Shown: positions 1 to 8,885 of the stretch, piece after piece
Numbering within the stretch: position 1 is the first letter of the stretch
How the letters are laid out: the number at the start of each line of letters is the position of its first letter
Assembly: GCA_041917295.1 (NCBI GenBank)
Contig: JAYRXX010000059.1
Span: 33,804 to 97,803, forward strand
DNA: 64,000 bases
Direction: 5' to 3'
DNA from: JADKHR01 sp041917295
Lineage (GTDB): Bacteria > Elusimicrobiota > Elusimicrobia > FEN-1173
Notes under the pieces: generated by a model
Seen by the model: the letters and a program-made list of their open reading frames with translations, nothing else
Told to the model about the DNA's origin: nothing
Databases searched by the model: none
Program-made: the position numbers and the translations under genes

Positions 1-1
1 G

Positions 2-1456
2 AAACACCGTCGGGTGGATGTGCCTGTCGTGCGTCCGTGCTCGGTGGGCGACGGAATCGAACGGTTGTCGATGGTCGAGGTGGGCCGGTTGGTCCGTTTG
101 GCTCGGCACGCTCAACAGCGGGGCCGGGTTTCCGGGTTTGTGCCCGCTTCCGGGGCGGCTTCCCGGTTGTTTTCTTCCCTCATTCAATTCTCCCATCATT
201 GTCGGTCCCAGGAAGGTCCCGCGCTCAAGTGGCTTCGGGGCCCTTTCCCTTTTGCGCGAGATTGCCGGCGATTTTTTTCAGGGTTGCCTCAAATGGCTTT
301 GGCCGGTCCCTTAAAAAAAACGTTGGCCGGACACGGGTTGTCGTTAGAAAAATGTTTGCGGTCTGGCAACCTCCTGCCGGTTTTGGACGCGCTCTTGTCG
401 GAACGTGGCCTCCATTTGCCTCGTCAACCGAAGGCTCTTATTCCGTTCCATCATGCGGGGAAAGGGGCGCTGACCGCGTTTGACGAGCAGATTTTAGAAG
501 CCCTCCCTTTGGCGGACAAAAACAAACGGGTCGCTCTTCATTTTACGGTGCCACCGGATTTTCGGTCGAATTTTCGGCGGGCAGGCGAAAAACAAGCCGA
601 GAGACTTCGAAAAAAGGCGGGGGTGAATCTCCGTCTGACTTACAGCGTTCAACCTCTCGCCAGCGACACCTTGGCGTTGGACAAAGATAATCGCTGGGTT
701 CGCCGGTCGGATGGCGAGCTTCTTTTCCGTCCCGGGGGGCACGGAGCCTTGCTGTCCAATCTGGAAAAGACGCGCGGCGACATCGTGTTCATCAAAAACA
801 TTGATAACGTGCCCACGGCGCCTTTTCAACCGCTTGCTCGACGGTTGAGATGGGCTCTCGTTGGCCGGCTTATCGAACTTCAAAATCAATCCGCCGCGTT
901 GCTCTTGGCGTTAAAACACGGGAATGGGGATTTAACCGGGGCCGAACAATTTATTCGGGGAACCCTGAAATTATCCCCCCCGCGTGGAGGGGGACCCATT
1001 CGACGGGAGTGGGCCCGTTCGATTTTATCCCGACCGTGGCGGGTGTGTGGGATGGTCCCCAATAAGGGGGAACCCGGCGGGGGGCCTTTTTGGGTGAGGG
1101 GCCCCCACGGTCCCGCAAAGCAAATCGTCGAAGCGTCCCAACTGTCGGATCGACAGAAAGGCCTATTGAAACGTTCGACTCATTTCAATCCGGTGGACAT
1201 GATCGTGGGATTAAGGGACGCGGCCGGAAAATCCCACCCGCTTTTGCGCTATTGTGATCGCGATCAGGTGATTCTATCCCATAAACATTATGAAGGCCGG
1301 GCCATATGGACGTTGGAACATCCGGGGCTTTGGAACGGGGCGATGGCGGGCTGGAACACGGTGTTTGTGGAAATCCCCCACAAAGTTTTTCATCCGGTGA
1401 AAACCATCAACGACCTGTTGAACCGGGGCCACCGGCGTTCGGGAATGGTACAATAA
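2..1456 (+). CDS. DUF4301 family protein (5' end cut by window)
   Basis: The protein reads as the DUF4301 family. It shows FVPASGAASRLF near residue 45, a PKALIPFHH segment, a DTLALDKDN segment and a long FRPGGHGALLSNL-type block followed by IVFIKNIDNV. The glycine-rich PASGAASR motif resembles the nucleotide loop of nucleotidyltransferases, but no reaction is established for the family. A GTG at position 14 could start it. However, family members normally have about 30 residues before the GDGI motif and the frame stays open to the window edge, so the gene most likely begins upstream. The next gene starts 5 bp after the stop, suggesting co-transcription. Confidence 0.8.
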   Translation, partial: KHRRVDVPVVRPCSVGDGIERLSMVEVGRLVRLARHAQQRGRVSGFVPASGAASRLFSSLIQFSHHCRSQEGPALKWLRGPFPFARDCRRFFSGLPQMALAGPLKKTLAGHGLSLEKCLRSGNLLPVLDALLSERGLHLPRQPKALIPFHHAGKGALTAFDEQILEALPLADKNKRVALHFTVPPDFRSNFRRAGEKQAERLRKKAGVNLRLTYSVQPLASDTLALDKDNRWVRRSDGELLFRPGGHGALLSNLEKTRGDIVFIKNIDNVPTAPFQPLARRLRWALVGRLIELQNQSAALLLALKHGNGDLTGAEQFIRGTLKLSPPRGGGPIRREWARSILSRPWRVCGMVPNKGEPGGGPFWVRGPHGPAKQIVEASQLSDRQKGLLKRSTHFNPVDMIVGLRDAAGKSHPLLRYCDRDQVILSHKHYEGRAIWTLEHPGLWNGAMAGWNTVFVEIPHKVFHPVKTINDLLNRGHRRSGMVQ

Positions 1457-1461
1457 CGCCC

Positions 1462-2304
1462 ATGAAAATTGGGGTCATGTTTGTTCATGGAATCGGCCAG
1501 CCGGAACCGCACTTTGCCGACGACATGATGGGTTTGTTGAGTCGGAAATTTCGATCAGCCACAGGGTCTGATGATCTGGTGATGCGTTCGGCCTTTTGGG
1601 CCCCGGTGTTGCAGGACTCCGAAAACGAGTTGTGGCGGCGCCTGAGCGCTGGCGGGCCCATGGATTTTCTTAAACTTCGACGGTTTATGGTCGATTTTGC
1701 CGCCGACGCGATCGCGTACCAGCCGGCCCCTAAAGAAAAAGTGGTTTACGAAGGCGTTCACCGCGTGTTGGCTGAGACGTTAAAAACCCTGGCTGATCAA
1801 GCGGGGCCCCAGGCTCCGTTGGTGGTGGTGGCCCACAGCTTGGGCACGGTCATTGCCTCGAATTTCTTCTACGATCTTCAAACCCGACTTGCCAAAAACA
1901 CAATCCCCGCCTCCGTCCGAAAAAAGATGGGAAAAACACCGTTGGATCGCGGAGAAACCTTGTCTCACCTGTTTACGCTGGGAAGCCCCATCGCCCTGTG
2001 GAGCCTTCGGTTCAAAGACTTTGGAAAACCCATCCGGGTTCCCTCGCCAGGATTGAGAGATTTTTATCCCAAGGCGGTGGGCGGATGGACCAATTTTTAT
2101 GATCAAGACGATGTGATTGGGTATCCGCTTCGGACCATCAACGAAGCCTATTCCAAGGCGGTGAAAGAAGATCGGGCCGTTAATGTTGGAGGGATTTTGT
2201 CGTCCTGGAACCCCACGTCCCATACGGAATACTGGACGGATCGGGACGTGGTGAACGCGGTGTCGGTTGAGTTGGCGGCTTTGTGGGTACAGGTGCAACC
2301 GTGA
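1462..2304 (+). CDS. alpha/beta-hydrolase-fold protein
   Basis: A 280-residue protein beginning MKIGVMFVHGIGQ. The HGIG oxyanion-type strand lies at residues 9-13 and the nucleophile elbow VVAHSLGT has Ser126. This is the signature of lipase/esterase-like alpha/beta hydrolases. No signal peptide is visible, so it is probably cytoplasmic. The frame is open further upstream, but the ATG at 1462 gives the canonical hydrolase start right after the DUF4301 stop. The last bases overlap the GTG of the rhomboid gene (GTGA), which implies translational coupling. Substrate unknown. The family call is solid, the specific activity is not. Confidence 0.78.
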   Translation: MKIGVMFVHGIGQPEPHFADDMMGLLSRKFRSATGSDDLVMRSAFWAPVLQDSENELWRRLSAGGPMDFLKLRRFMVDFAADAIAYQPAPKEKVVYEGVHRVLAETLKTLADQAGPQAPLVVVAHSLGTVIASNFFYDLQTRLAKNTIPASVRKKMGKTPLDRGETLSHLFTLGSPIALWSLRFKDFGKPIRVPSPGLRDFYPKAVGGWTNFYDQDDVIGYPLRTINEAYSKAVKEDRAVNVGGILSSWNPTSHTEYWTDRDVVNAVSVELAALWVQVQP

Positions 2305-3092
2305 ACCAGCCCTTGGCCTATCGGTCTCTTCCCCCGGCGGTCAAGGGGCTCCTGACCGCCATGGGGGCCGTGTTTTTACTTCAATGGCTTGTTCCATTAA
2401 TGGGTGGTCCCAATCTGGTCTCGCTGTTTGGAATGACGCCCGCCCGGGTCACGGCGAATGGGTGGCTTTGGCAACCACTGACTTACCTGTTTTTGCACGG
2501 TGGGCCGTTGCATCTTCTGTTCAATCTTTACATGTTGTGGGCTCTGGGTCGGGCGGTGGAAGAGCGGTGGGGGGCCGGGCCTTTCCTGTTTTATTTTTTT
2601 CTGTGCGGTGTCGGGGCCGCGGTATTTAACCTTGTGTTCGAGCCGGGCTCGTTGTCTCCCGTGGTTGGCGCGTCGGGGGCTATTTACGGGCTCCTGGTGG
2701 CGTTCGCCATGATGTATCCGGAGGCGGTATTCCTGGTTATGTTTTTGGTGCCGCTTAAAGCCAAACACGCGGTGATTTTTTTCGCCGTGATCGAACTGAT
2801 GTTCAGCACGTCAGCCAACCAGTCCCACGTGGCCAACCTGGCCCATCTGGGCGGTCTGGTGACGGGATACCTTTACCTGAAAAGCCGCACCTGGCGTTAC
2901 AGTTCACGATCTTTGATCGGCCGCGTGACGGATTGGGCCAAAAAGAAGACCGCACCCAAACCGCCTGTTCCGTTGCACGAGCTGGGCCAGGAAGTGGACC
3001 GCATCCTGGAAAAAATCTCCCAAAAAGGCCGTTCCAGCCTGACCCGATCGGAGCAGGACCTTCTCGACCGTTACTCCCGCCTCAAACGCTGA
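2301..3092 (+). CDS. rhomboid-family intramembrane serine protease
   Basis: A 263-residue polytopic membrane protein. The catalytic Ser is in VVGASGAIYG (Ser125) and the catalytic His in NLAHLGGLVTGY (His182), the rhomboid dyad in its usual order. The conserved WLWQPLTYLFLHGG and HLLFNLYMLW segments precede them. After the last membrane helix comes a soluble tail of about 70 residues with LTRSEQDLLDRYSRL, typical of the C-terminal extension of many bacterial rhomboids. I chose the GTG at 2301 because it overlaps the upstream stop; a GTG at 2283 would add six residues. It ends 5 bp from the convergent cardiolipin synthase gene. Substrates are unknown. Confidence 0.92.
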   Translation: MNQPLAYRSLPPAVKGLLTAMGAVFLLQWLVPLMGGPNLVSLFGMTPARVTANGWLWQPLTYLFLHGGPLHLLFNLYMLWALGRAVEERWGAGPFLFYFFLCGVGAAVFNLVFEPGSLSPVVGASGAIYGLLVAFAMMYPEAVFLVMFLVPLKAKHAVIFFAVIELMFSTSANQSHVANLAHLGGLVTGYLYLKSRTWRYSSRSLIGRVTDWAKKKTAPKPPVPLHELGQEVDRILEKISQKGRSSLTRSEQDLLDRYSRLKR

Positions 3093-3097
3093 CCCAG

Positions 3098-4531
3098 TTA
3101 TAGAACGGGTGAAAAAAGCCGGCAGAGGCCTTCCGAGAATTGGCGGGTGAGGGAGAGTTCGGCCAGTTCATCCACCTTGACTCGGGTGGCGTGGTGGGCC
3201 ATTCGGTCGAACACCTTGACCAAGTGGTCGGCCACGACCTGGTCGTAAAGCAGAAGACTGAGCTCGAAATTAATTAAGAAACTGCGGGTGTCCATGTTGG
3301 CCGAACCCACCAACGCCAGATGGTTATCCACTGTGACCACTTTCGAATGAAGAAATCCGTCCCCCAACTGATGAATGCGAACGCCGCTTTCAATGAGCTC
3401 TTTAAACCAACTTCGGCTGGCGAAATCCACCACGGGGTGATCTGTTTTTTTTGGCAATAAGATATCCACCCGTACCCCTTTTCGCGCGGCCGATTCCAAC
3501 GCCAGGGCGACCGGCACCGTGGGGATGAAGTAGGGGGTTGTGACCGTGACCCGTTCCCGGGCGGCGTGGACGGCTTCCAGGAAAATCATGCTGAGCGCGT
3601 TTTCCCGTCGGTCGGGGCCCGTGGGAAGAACCTGGGCCAAGGTGGCCCCCACCGACGGAGACAGGGGGAAGTAGGGTTCGCCCGTCAGGGCGGTTCCGGC
3701 GGCGAAATTCCAGTCTTCCACAAACACCGATTGGAGTTCTTCGGCGGCCGGGCCTTCCAACCTGAGGTCGGTTTCACGCCAGGTGTGTTTGCGGGAACCC
3801 GACCGCCAAAAGTGGTGGCCGATGTTTTGGCTCCCTAAAAATCCAATCCGACCGTCGATCACGCTGAGTTTTCGGTGGTTTCGAAAATTAAACCCCCACG
3901 GCCGGCGGAACGTTCGGAAGGGGGAAAAGAAGGCGGTTTCCACCCCCGCCTCCTGCAAGGGCTGGAGAAATTTTCGGTTGATTTGGTACGATCCCACCGC
4001 GTCCATCAGCAACCGGCACTGAACGCCCTGGCGGGCCCGATCGATCAATAGGTCCCGAAACATCAGCCCCGTGCGGTCGGGTTCCACGATGTAGTAGCAC
4101 ATGTGGACGTGGTGGCGGGCCTGCTGAATCGCGGCGGCCAACGCGCTGTCGGTCTCGTTGGCGTGGTCGAAAACAGTCACCCGGTTGCCGCCCACCACGG
4201 GGTATTCGGTCAGGCCTTCCGCCAATCGTTCCACGTTTTGGAGCGCTGGGGGAATGGCCGCCCGAAACAGGGCGGTGTCCGACGATCGGGCCAAGCGGTG
4301 GGCCGGCGCGGGGGTTCGCCGTCGACGCAATCGGAACTGTTGGTATCCGAAAAAAGAATAGAGCAAGAGGCTGACGAACGGGAACAGAAAAAATCCCAAC
4401 ACCCACGCCAGTGTCACCGACGCGTCCCGCTTTTGGGAAATGACAAAAAATGAAAAGAGAGCGGCCAAAAGGATGTCCGCCACAGCCACCACCGGCCAGA
4501 ACGCAAAGAGCGTGTCAAACAGAAAGGACAT
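3098..4531 (-). CDS. cls: cardiolipin synthase, phospholipase D family
   Basis: A 477-residue protein with two N-terminal membrane helices (about 13-33 and 40-62) followed by two HKD motifs: HRKLSVID (His219, Lys221, Asp226) and HSKVVTVD (His395, Lys397, Asp402). Each is followed by a GSQN or GSANMD block. This is the bacterial ClsA-type architecture and length; the enzyme condenses two phosphatidylglycerols into cardiolipin at the inner membrane. The start codon lies 6 nt downstream of a TAAAAT -10 element, so the mRNA may be leaderless. It is transcribed divergently from the GH94 gene. Confidence 0.93.
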   Translation of the reverse strand: MSFLFDTLFAFWPVVAVADILLAALFSFFVISQKRDASVTLAWVLGFFLFPFVSLLLYSFFGYQQFRLRRRRTPAPAHRLARSSDTALFRAAIPPALQNVERLAEGLTEYPVVGGNRVTVFDHANETDSALAAAIQQARHHVHMCYYIVEPDRTGLMFRDLLIDRARQGVQCRLLMDAVGSYQINRKFLQPLQEAGVETAFFSPFRTFRRPWGFNFRNHRKLSVIDGRIGFLGSQNIGHHFWRSGSRKHTWRETDLRLEGPAAEELQSVFVEDWNFAAGTALTGEPYFPLSPSVGATLAQVLPTGPDRRENALSMIFLEAVHAARERVTVTTPYFIPTVPVALALESAARKGVRVDILLPKKTDHPVVDFASRSWFKELIESGVRIHQLGDGFLHSKVVTVDNHLALVGSANMDTRSFLINFELSLLLYDQVVADHLVKVFDRMAHHATRVKVDELAELSLTRQFSEGLCRLFSPVL

Positions 4532-4537
4532 ACCGTC

Positions 4538-4588
4538 ATTTTAACATACCCGAACGCGCTTTCGAATTTCATGGTTCTTTGCTACTGT
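4538..4588. promoter_or_regulatory. divergent promoters for cls and GH94 gene
   Basis: Minus strand: -10 TAAAAT at 4543-4538 with a -35-like TTCGAA at 4566-4561, spacing 17, and the cls ATG only 6 nt past the -10. Plus strand: -35-like TTTCGA at 4560-4565 and -10-like TACTGT at 4583-4588, spacing 17. The two -35 elements share the TTCGAA palindrome. Read by eye from sigma-70 consensus. Confidence 0.45.
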
Positions 4589-4615
4589 TTGGTGACTGAA
4601 AAGAAGGAGGCACCT

Positions 4616-7066
4616 ATGTCGACAAGTCAATTCCCATTTAAAACCGCGTACGGTCATTTTTCAGATGACGGCGCCAGTTTCCTTATTCAACGGCCCGACA
4701 CCCCGCGCCCGTGGATTAACGTGATGTCCTCCGGCACTTACGGGGTGGCCATGAGCCAAACCGGATCCGGTTACAGTTGGCTCCACCATGCGTCCCTCAA
4801 TCGGATCACCCGTTGGAACCAAGACCTGATCCGGGACGACTGGGGTCGGTATCTGTACGTGCGCGACGATGAGTCCGGGAAATTCTGGTCCGTGGGCTGG
4901 CAACCGGTGCAAATGAAACCGGAATCCTACGAGGTGATTCATGGCGTGGGATACACGATCATCAATTCCCAGTATGAAGGCATTCAGGCCCAGTGGCTCG
5001 TGTTCGTTCCCCACGATGAACCTCTGGAAGTCTGGCGGCTTCGAATAAAAAACACCACCCGCCGCCCCCGCAAAATTTCCCTGTGGAGTTATCTGGAATG
5101 GAATTTGGGCGAATCCCCGGATTCCCATCGGGAGTTTCATCGAACTTTTATCGAGACGTCGGTTCACGACAAAAACAATATTCTTCTGGCCAAAAAGCGG
5201 TTGTCTCCGCTCAAGAATGCCAAGGGCCAATCATGGAACCGCAATTGGGACCACGTGGCCTGGCACGCGGTGAGTGTGCCCAGCAAAGCGGTTTCGTGCG
5301 ACAAGCAGGCGTTTCTTGGAAATTACGGGTCGCTGAGGTCTCCAGCCAGTCTCGAAAAGGGCGCGTACGGGGGGCCCACCACCCACAAATGGGACGACAG
5401 CATTGCGAGTTTTCAGGTGCCGTTGGCGTTGAAAGCGGGCGAGGAGCGGAGCTTGTTGTGGTCTGTGGGCGCCGCGGATTCCCAAAGCCAAGCGTTGGTT
5501 AAGGCCCGGCGGTTTATGGATTTTTCCCAGGTCGACAGCGCGTGGGGCCGCACCGAATCCTTTTGGGACAAGTATATGGCCTCGTTCACGGTCAAAACAC
5601 CGGATCGGGCTTTCGACGCGCTCACCAACACGTGGTTGAAATACCAGGCCCTTTCGGGCCGGTTGTGGGGCCGCACGGCGTACTACCAGACAGGGGGGGC
5701 CTACGGGTTTCGCGACCAGCTCCAAGACAGCCAGGTGTTTTTGCCATTGGACGCCGAAGGAACCCGAAAACAGATTCATTTGCACGCGGCCCATCAGTTT
5801 TCCGATGGGACGGTGTACCATTGGTGGCATCCCCTCTCTGAGGAGGGGCACCCGTCGGGCTATTCCGACGATCTGTTGTGGCTTCCGTTTGTCATTGGCA
5901 ATTACATCAAGGAAACAGCTCATTGGGGGCTATTAAACGAAACCGCGCCTTTTGCCGTCCGGCCCGGCGCTTCGGGCCGGGAAGAATCCGGCACAATCCA
6001 CGACCACGCGGTTCGGGCCATTGAAAAATCGTTGACGCGGATGTCGCCGCGGGGTCTTCCGTTGATGGGCGAAGCCGATTGGAACGATGGTTTGTCGGGG
6101 GCCGGTCGGGGAGGGAAAGGCGAAAGCGTGTGGATGGCTCATTTCTTGGTTGGCATTTTAAACGAGTGGGCTGACCTCACCGAGCGGGCCGTGGCGGCCG
6201 GCGCGTTGCCGGGAACCGAAAAAAAACGGGCGGTTCGCTATCGTCGGGTCGCGGACAAATTGAAGGCGGTGGTCAACCGCACCGCCTGGGACGGGGCTTG
6301 GTTTTGGCGGGCCACCACGGACGATGGAACTGTTTTGGGGTCGAAAAAATCCCGGGAAGGCAAAATCTTTTTGAACGCCCAAACCTGGGCGTTGCTTAAC
6401 GGTGTGGTTTCAACCCCGTCGCGCAAAAAGGCGATCCTAAAATCGGTGGAGAAACATTTGTATTCTCCGAATGGGCCGCTTCTTCTCACGCCAGCTTTCA
6501 CCGCCCCGGACGAGCGGATCGGATACCTCACCCGTTACTCGCCCACCACCCGGGAAAACGGAGGCATTTACACCCACGCGGCCGTGTGGGCGCTTCAAAT
6601 GGAGTGCGCTTTGGGACGCGCGGAAAAGGCCTGGGCGATTTATGAAAAAATTTGCCCGATATTGGCCAGCGCAAAAAATCCGGACCGCTATCGAGCGGAA
6701 CCCTACGTGACCCCCGGCAACGTGGACGGGCCGGGGTCTCCCACGCCCGGCTGCGCCGGGTGGACCTGGTATACCGGATCGGCCGCGTGGCTGTATCGTG
6801 TGTCCACCGAGTGGATCTTGGGAATTCGGCCTGTCTGGGACGGCCTTTTGATTCGGCCCTGTTTGCCGCCCCACTGGAAAAAAGTGGAGGCGGTTCGGAA
6901 TTTCCGGGGCGGGGCTTACCGGATCATCATGGAACGGGACGCGTCTTTGCCCGCCGGCACGCAAAAAATTACGTTCAATAATCGACAGTTGACCGGCGAC
7001 GTTTTGCCCGTATCGCCGGGAATGCAAAACACGGTTCAGGTTCGATTGGGCCCCGTTCGGCGATGA
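4616..7066 (+). CDS. GH94-family glycoside phosphorylase (cellobiose-phosphorylase-like)
   Basis: An 816-residue protein, the usual size for single GH94 phosphorylases. The N-terminal beta-sandwich begins with FPFKTAYGHF and carries PRPWINVMSSGTYGVAMSQTGSGYSW. The (alpha/alpha)6 barrel carries WLKYQALSGRLWGRTAYYQ, the GFRDQLQDSQ motif and GEADWNDGL, where the first Asp of DWND (about residue 488) or its partner is the expected catalytic acid. GH94 enzymes phosphorolyse beta-glucosidic disaccharides or related glycans; which one cannot be read here. ATG 4616 is chosen because AAGGAGG lies 5 nt upstream at 4604-4610. The stop overlaps the next ATG (ATGA). No signal peptide, so cytoplasmic. Confidence 0.88.
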   Translation: MSTSQFPFKTAYGHFSDDGASFLIQRPDTPRPWINVMSSGTYGVAMSQTGSGYSWLHHASLNRITRWNQDLIRDDWGRYLYVRDDESGKFWSVGWQPVQMKPESYEVIHGVGYTIINSQYEGIQAQWLVFVPHDEPLEVWRLRIKNTTRRPRKISLWSYLEWNLGESPDSHREFHRTFIETSVHDKNNILLAKKRLSPLKNAKGQSWNRNWDHVAWHAVSVPSKAVSCDKQAFLGNYGSLRSPASLEKGAYGGPTTHKWDDSIASFQVPLALKAGEERSLLWSVGAADSQSQALVKARRFMDFSQVDSAWGRTESFWDKYMASFTVKTPDRAFDALTNTWLKYQALSGRLWGRTAYYQTGGAYGFRDQLQDSQVFLPLDAEGTRKQIHLHAAHQFSDGTVYHWWHPLSEEGHPSGYSDDLLWLPFVIGNYIKETAHWGLLNETAPFAVRPGASGREESGTIHDHAVRAIEKSLTRMSPRGLPLMGEADWNDGLSGAGRGGKGESVWMAHFLVGILNEWADLTERAVAAGALPGTEKKRAVRYRRVADKLKAVVNRTAWDGAWFWRATTDDGTVLGSKKSREGKIFLNAQTWALLNGVVSTPSRKKAILKSVEKHLYSPNGPLLLTPAFTAPDERIGYLTRYSPTTRENGGIYTHAAVWALQMECALGRAEKAWAIYEKICPILASAKNPDRYRAEPYVTPGNVDGPGSPTPGCAGWTWYTGSAAWLYRVSTEWILGIRPVWDGLLIRPCLPPHWKKVEAVRNFRGGAYRIIMERDASLPAGTQKITFNNRQLTGDVLPVSPGMQNTVQVRLGPVRR

Positions 7067-8061
7067 CACCCCCGGCGGTCCCCGCGGCCGAACAGGCGAC
7101 CTTGGGCGCCGAATCGGTTTACGACGAGGCGGTATCGGCCGCGCGACTGCTTTATCGGAACGCGGGGTCAAAGGGGGCCAATGCGGCCGCTCTGTTTTGG
7201 CCCGAAAATATTATTCGAAAAATTTGGCTGTTGTTGCACGAAGGGAGCCCGCGCCTTGTGGCGTTGACTTTGCGCTCCACGCCGGACCACTTTTTGTTCG
7301 GGCACGTGGCCAACATGACGGTCTTGTCCATGAGGCTGGGGCTGGCCGTGGGGTTGGAAGAAGACGATTTAATCACCTTGGGCTTGAGCGCGTTTTTAAA
7401 CGAGATGGGTCTCGCGCCCTTAATGGACCTGGTTTCAAAACCAACAACCCTCACCGAGGACGAACTGCGTCAAATTCGCAAACACGTGGAAGACGGCGTT
7501 AAAATGCTCGACTTGTTTGCGATTCCCGAAAATTCGCGCAAGGCCACCCTGCGGCAAATCATCGGCCAGTGCCACGAGCGGGTCAGCGGAACGGGCTACC
7601 CAAAGGGCCTTAAAAAAGAAGCCATTCATCCGTTCGCGAAAATGATTGGAATCGTGGACTCCTATGAAGCGTTAACCCACCCGCGACCCTGGCGGTCCAA
7701 AACGTTGCCCGCGGAAGTCCTTAAACGATTTGTGGAAGAGAACCCGGAAGAATTTGATCCACTGCTCATCCGCGCTTTGCTGGACAGTTTGTCGTTTTAT
7801 CCGCCGGGAAGCTTTGTGAAATTAAATACCGCTGAAGTGGCCCAAGTGACCGTGCCGACTCCGGGCCTGCCTCTTCGCCCCCGCGTGCGGGTGATTATGG
7901 ACAAAACGGGCCAGCGGCTGGTTCCCCCGCGGACCGTGTCGTTGGTGGCCCAGCCAACCTTGTTTGTGGCGGAGCCTGTTGATGAGACGACTCTGAGTAC
8001 CCCCTCTTCTCGCCTTCGGATGGAACTGCGCGCGCAAACGCTCTGGGTTAAAGGCTTGTGA
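7063..8061 (+). CDS. HD-GYP-like protein with degenerate catalytic site
   Basis: A 332-residue protein whose central part follows the HD-GYP phosphodiesterase pattern: FGHVANMTVLSMRLGLAVGL, then LSAFLNEMGLAPL, then QCHERVSGTGYPKGL and KMIGIVDSYEALTHPRPWR. The GYP signature and the DSYEALT block are intact, but the HD pair that should sit in an HDIGK-like context reads NE. The metal-dependent phosphodiesterase site is therefore probably defective, and the protein may act as a c-di-GMP sensor or protein-interaction module (inference). The C-terminal 80 residues contain RPRVRVIMDKTGQRLVPPRTV. It is coupled on both sides by ATGA/GTGA overlaps. Confidence 0.75.
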   Translation: MTPPAVPAAEQATLGAESVYDEAVSAARLLYRNAGSKGANAAALFWPENIIRKIWLLLHEGSPRLVALTLRSTPDHFLFGHVANMTVLSMRLGLAVGLEEDDLITLGLSAFLNEMGLAPLMDLVSKPTTLTEDELRQIRKHVEDGVKMLDLFAIPENSRKATLRQIIGQCHERVSGTGYPKGLKKEAIHPFAKMIGIVDSYEALTHPRPWRSKTLPAEVLKRFVEENPEEFDPLLIRALLDSLSFYPPGSFVKLNTAEVAQVTVPTPGLPLRPRVRVIMDKTGQRLVPPRTVSLVAQPTLFVAEPVDETTLSTPSSRLRMELRAQTLWVKGL

Positions 8062-8885
8062 ATCGGCGGTGGGATAGGGTGTTCATGGGCGCCATGACGG
8101 GCCCAAAGGCGGTGACCGGGCGTGGTTTGCATATCCAAGGGGTATGTAAATCGTTTCCGACGGCGGGGGGGAGCCGGACCGTTTTGCGCACTGTTTCTTT
8201 TAATGTTCCGGCGGGGCGCATCGTGTGTTTGCTGGGCCCCAACGGGTCCGGAAAAACAACTCTCCTAAAAACGATCGCGACGTTGTTGATCCCCGAAACG
8301 GGCACTGTTGAGGCTGGCGGCATCGATGTGCATCGGTATTCGGACCAAGCCAAACGGATGATTGGGTTTGCGTCAACGGAAGATCAATCGTTTTATGGGA
8401 GGCTATCGGCGCGAATGAATTTATGGTTTTACGGGCAAATGTACGGGATGTCCCAACGGGTTTTTGACGAGCGGTTAAAAGATCTTTCGAGCCTGTTGGA
8501 TCTGTCGGACGGTCTGGACAGGCCGTTTCGCGAGTTGTCCAGCGGACAAAAACAACGCTTTCTTTTGGCGCGGGCGGACCTCCACGATCCTCCCTTTCTC
8601 ATATTGGATGAACCCCATCAAAATTTGGATCCCCGTTTTTCCGCCCGCTTGAGAACGGTGATTCAAAACGAGTGGATGGCCAACCGCAAAAAAACCGTAT
8701 TGGTGTCGACCCACCATCTCGAAGACGCGCACAAAATATCTGACCAATGGGTCGTTATCGCCAACGGCCGGGTGCGTTTTTCCGGGTCTGTGGCGGAGGC
8801 GCGCGCCAAAGCCGATCACGCCGATTTGGACGCTTTTTTCCATTATCTCACCGAGAAGGCGCACCCCGATGGAGTGGGTCCATGA
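8058..8885 (+). CDS. ABC transporter ATP-binding protein
   Basis: A 275-residue ATPase subunit. Walker A GPNGSGKTT is at about residues 60-68, a modified signature ELSSGQKQRF is near 165, and Walker B FLILDEPHQNLD with the H-loop STHHLEDA follow. It is most like the ABC-2 drug/polysaccharide/lipid exporter class. The GTG start overlaps the previous stop; ATGs at 8085 and 8094 are alternatives and would remove a non-conserved N-terminus. The permease starts inside its last codon (ATGA), so the two form one exporter. The substrate cannot be inferred. Confidence 0.88.
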   Translation: MNRRWDRVFMGAMTGPKAVTGRGLHIQGVCKSFPTAGGSRTVLRTVSFNVPAGRIVCLLGPNGSGKTTLLKTIATLLIPETGTVEAGGIDVHRYSDQAKRMIGFASTEDQSFYGRLSARMNLWFYGQMYGMSQRVFDERLKDLSSLLDLSDGLDRPFRELSSGQKQRFLLARADLHDPPFLILDEPHQNLDPRFSARLRTVIQNEWMANRKKTVLVSTHHLEDAHKISDQWVVIANGRVRFSGSVAEARAKADHADLDAFFHYLTEKAHPDGVGP

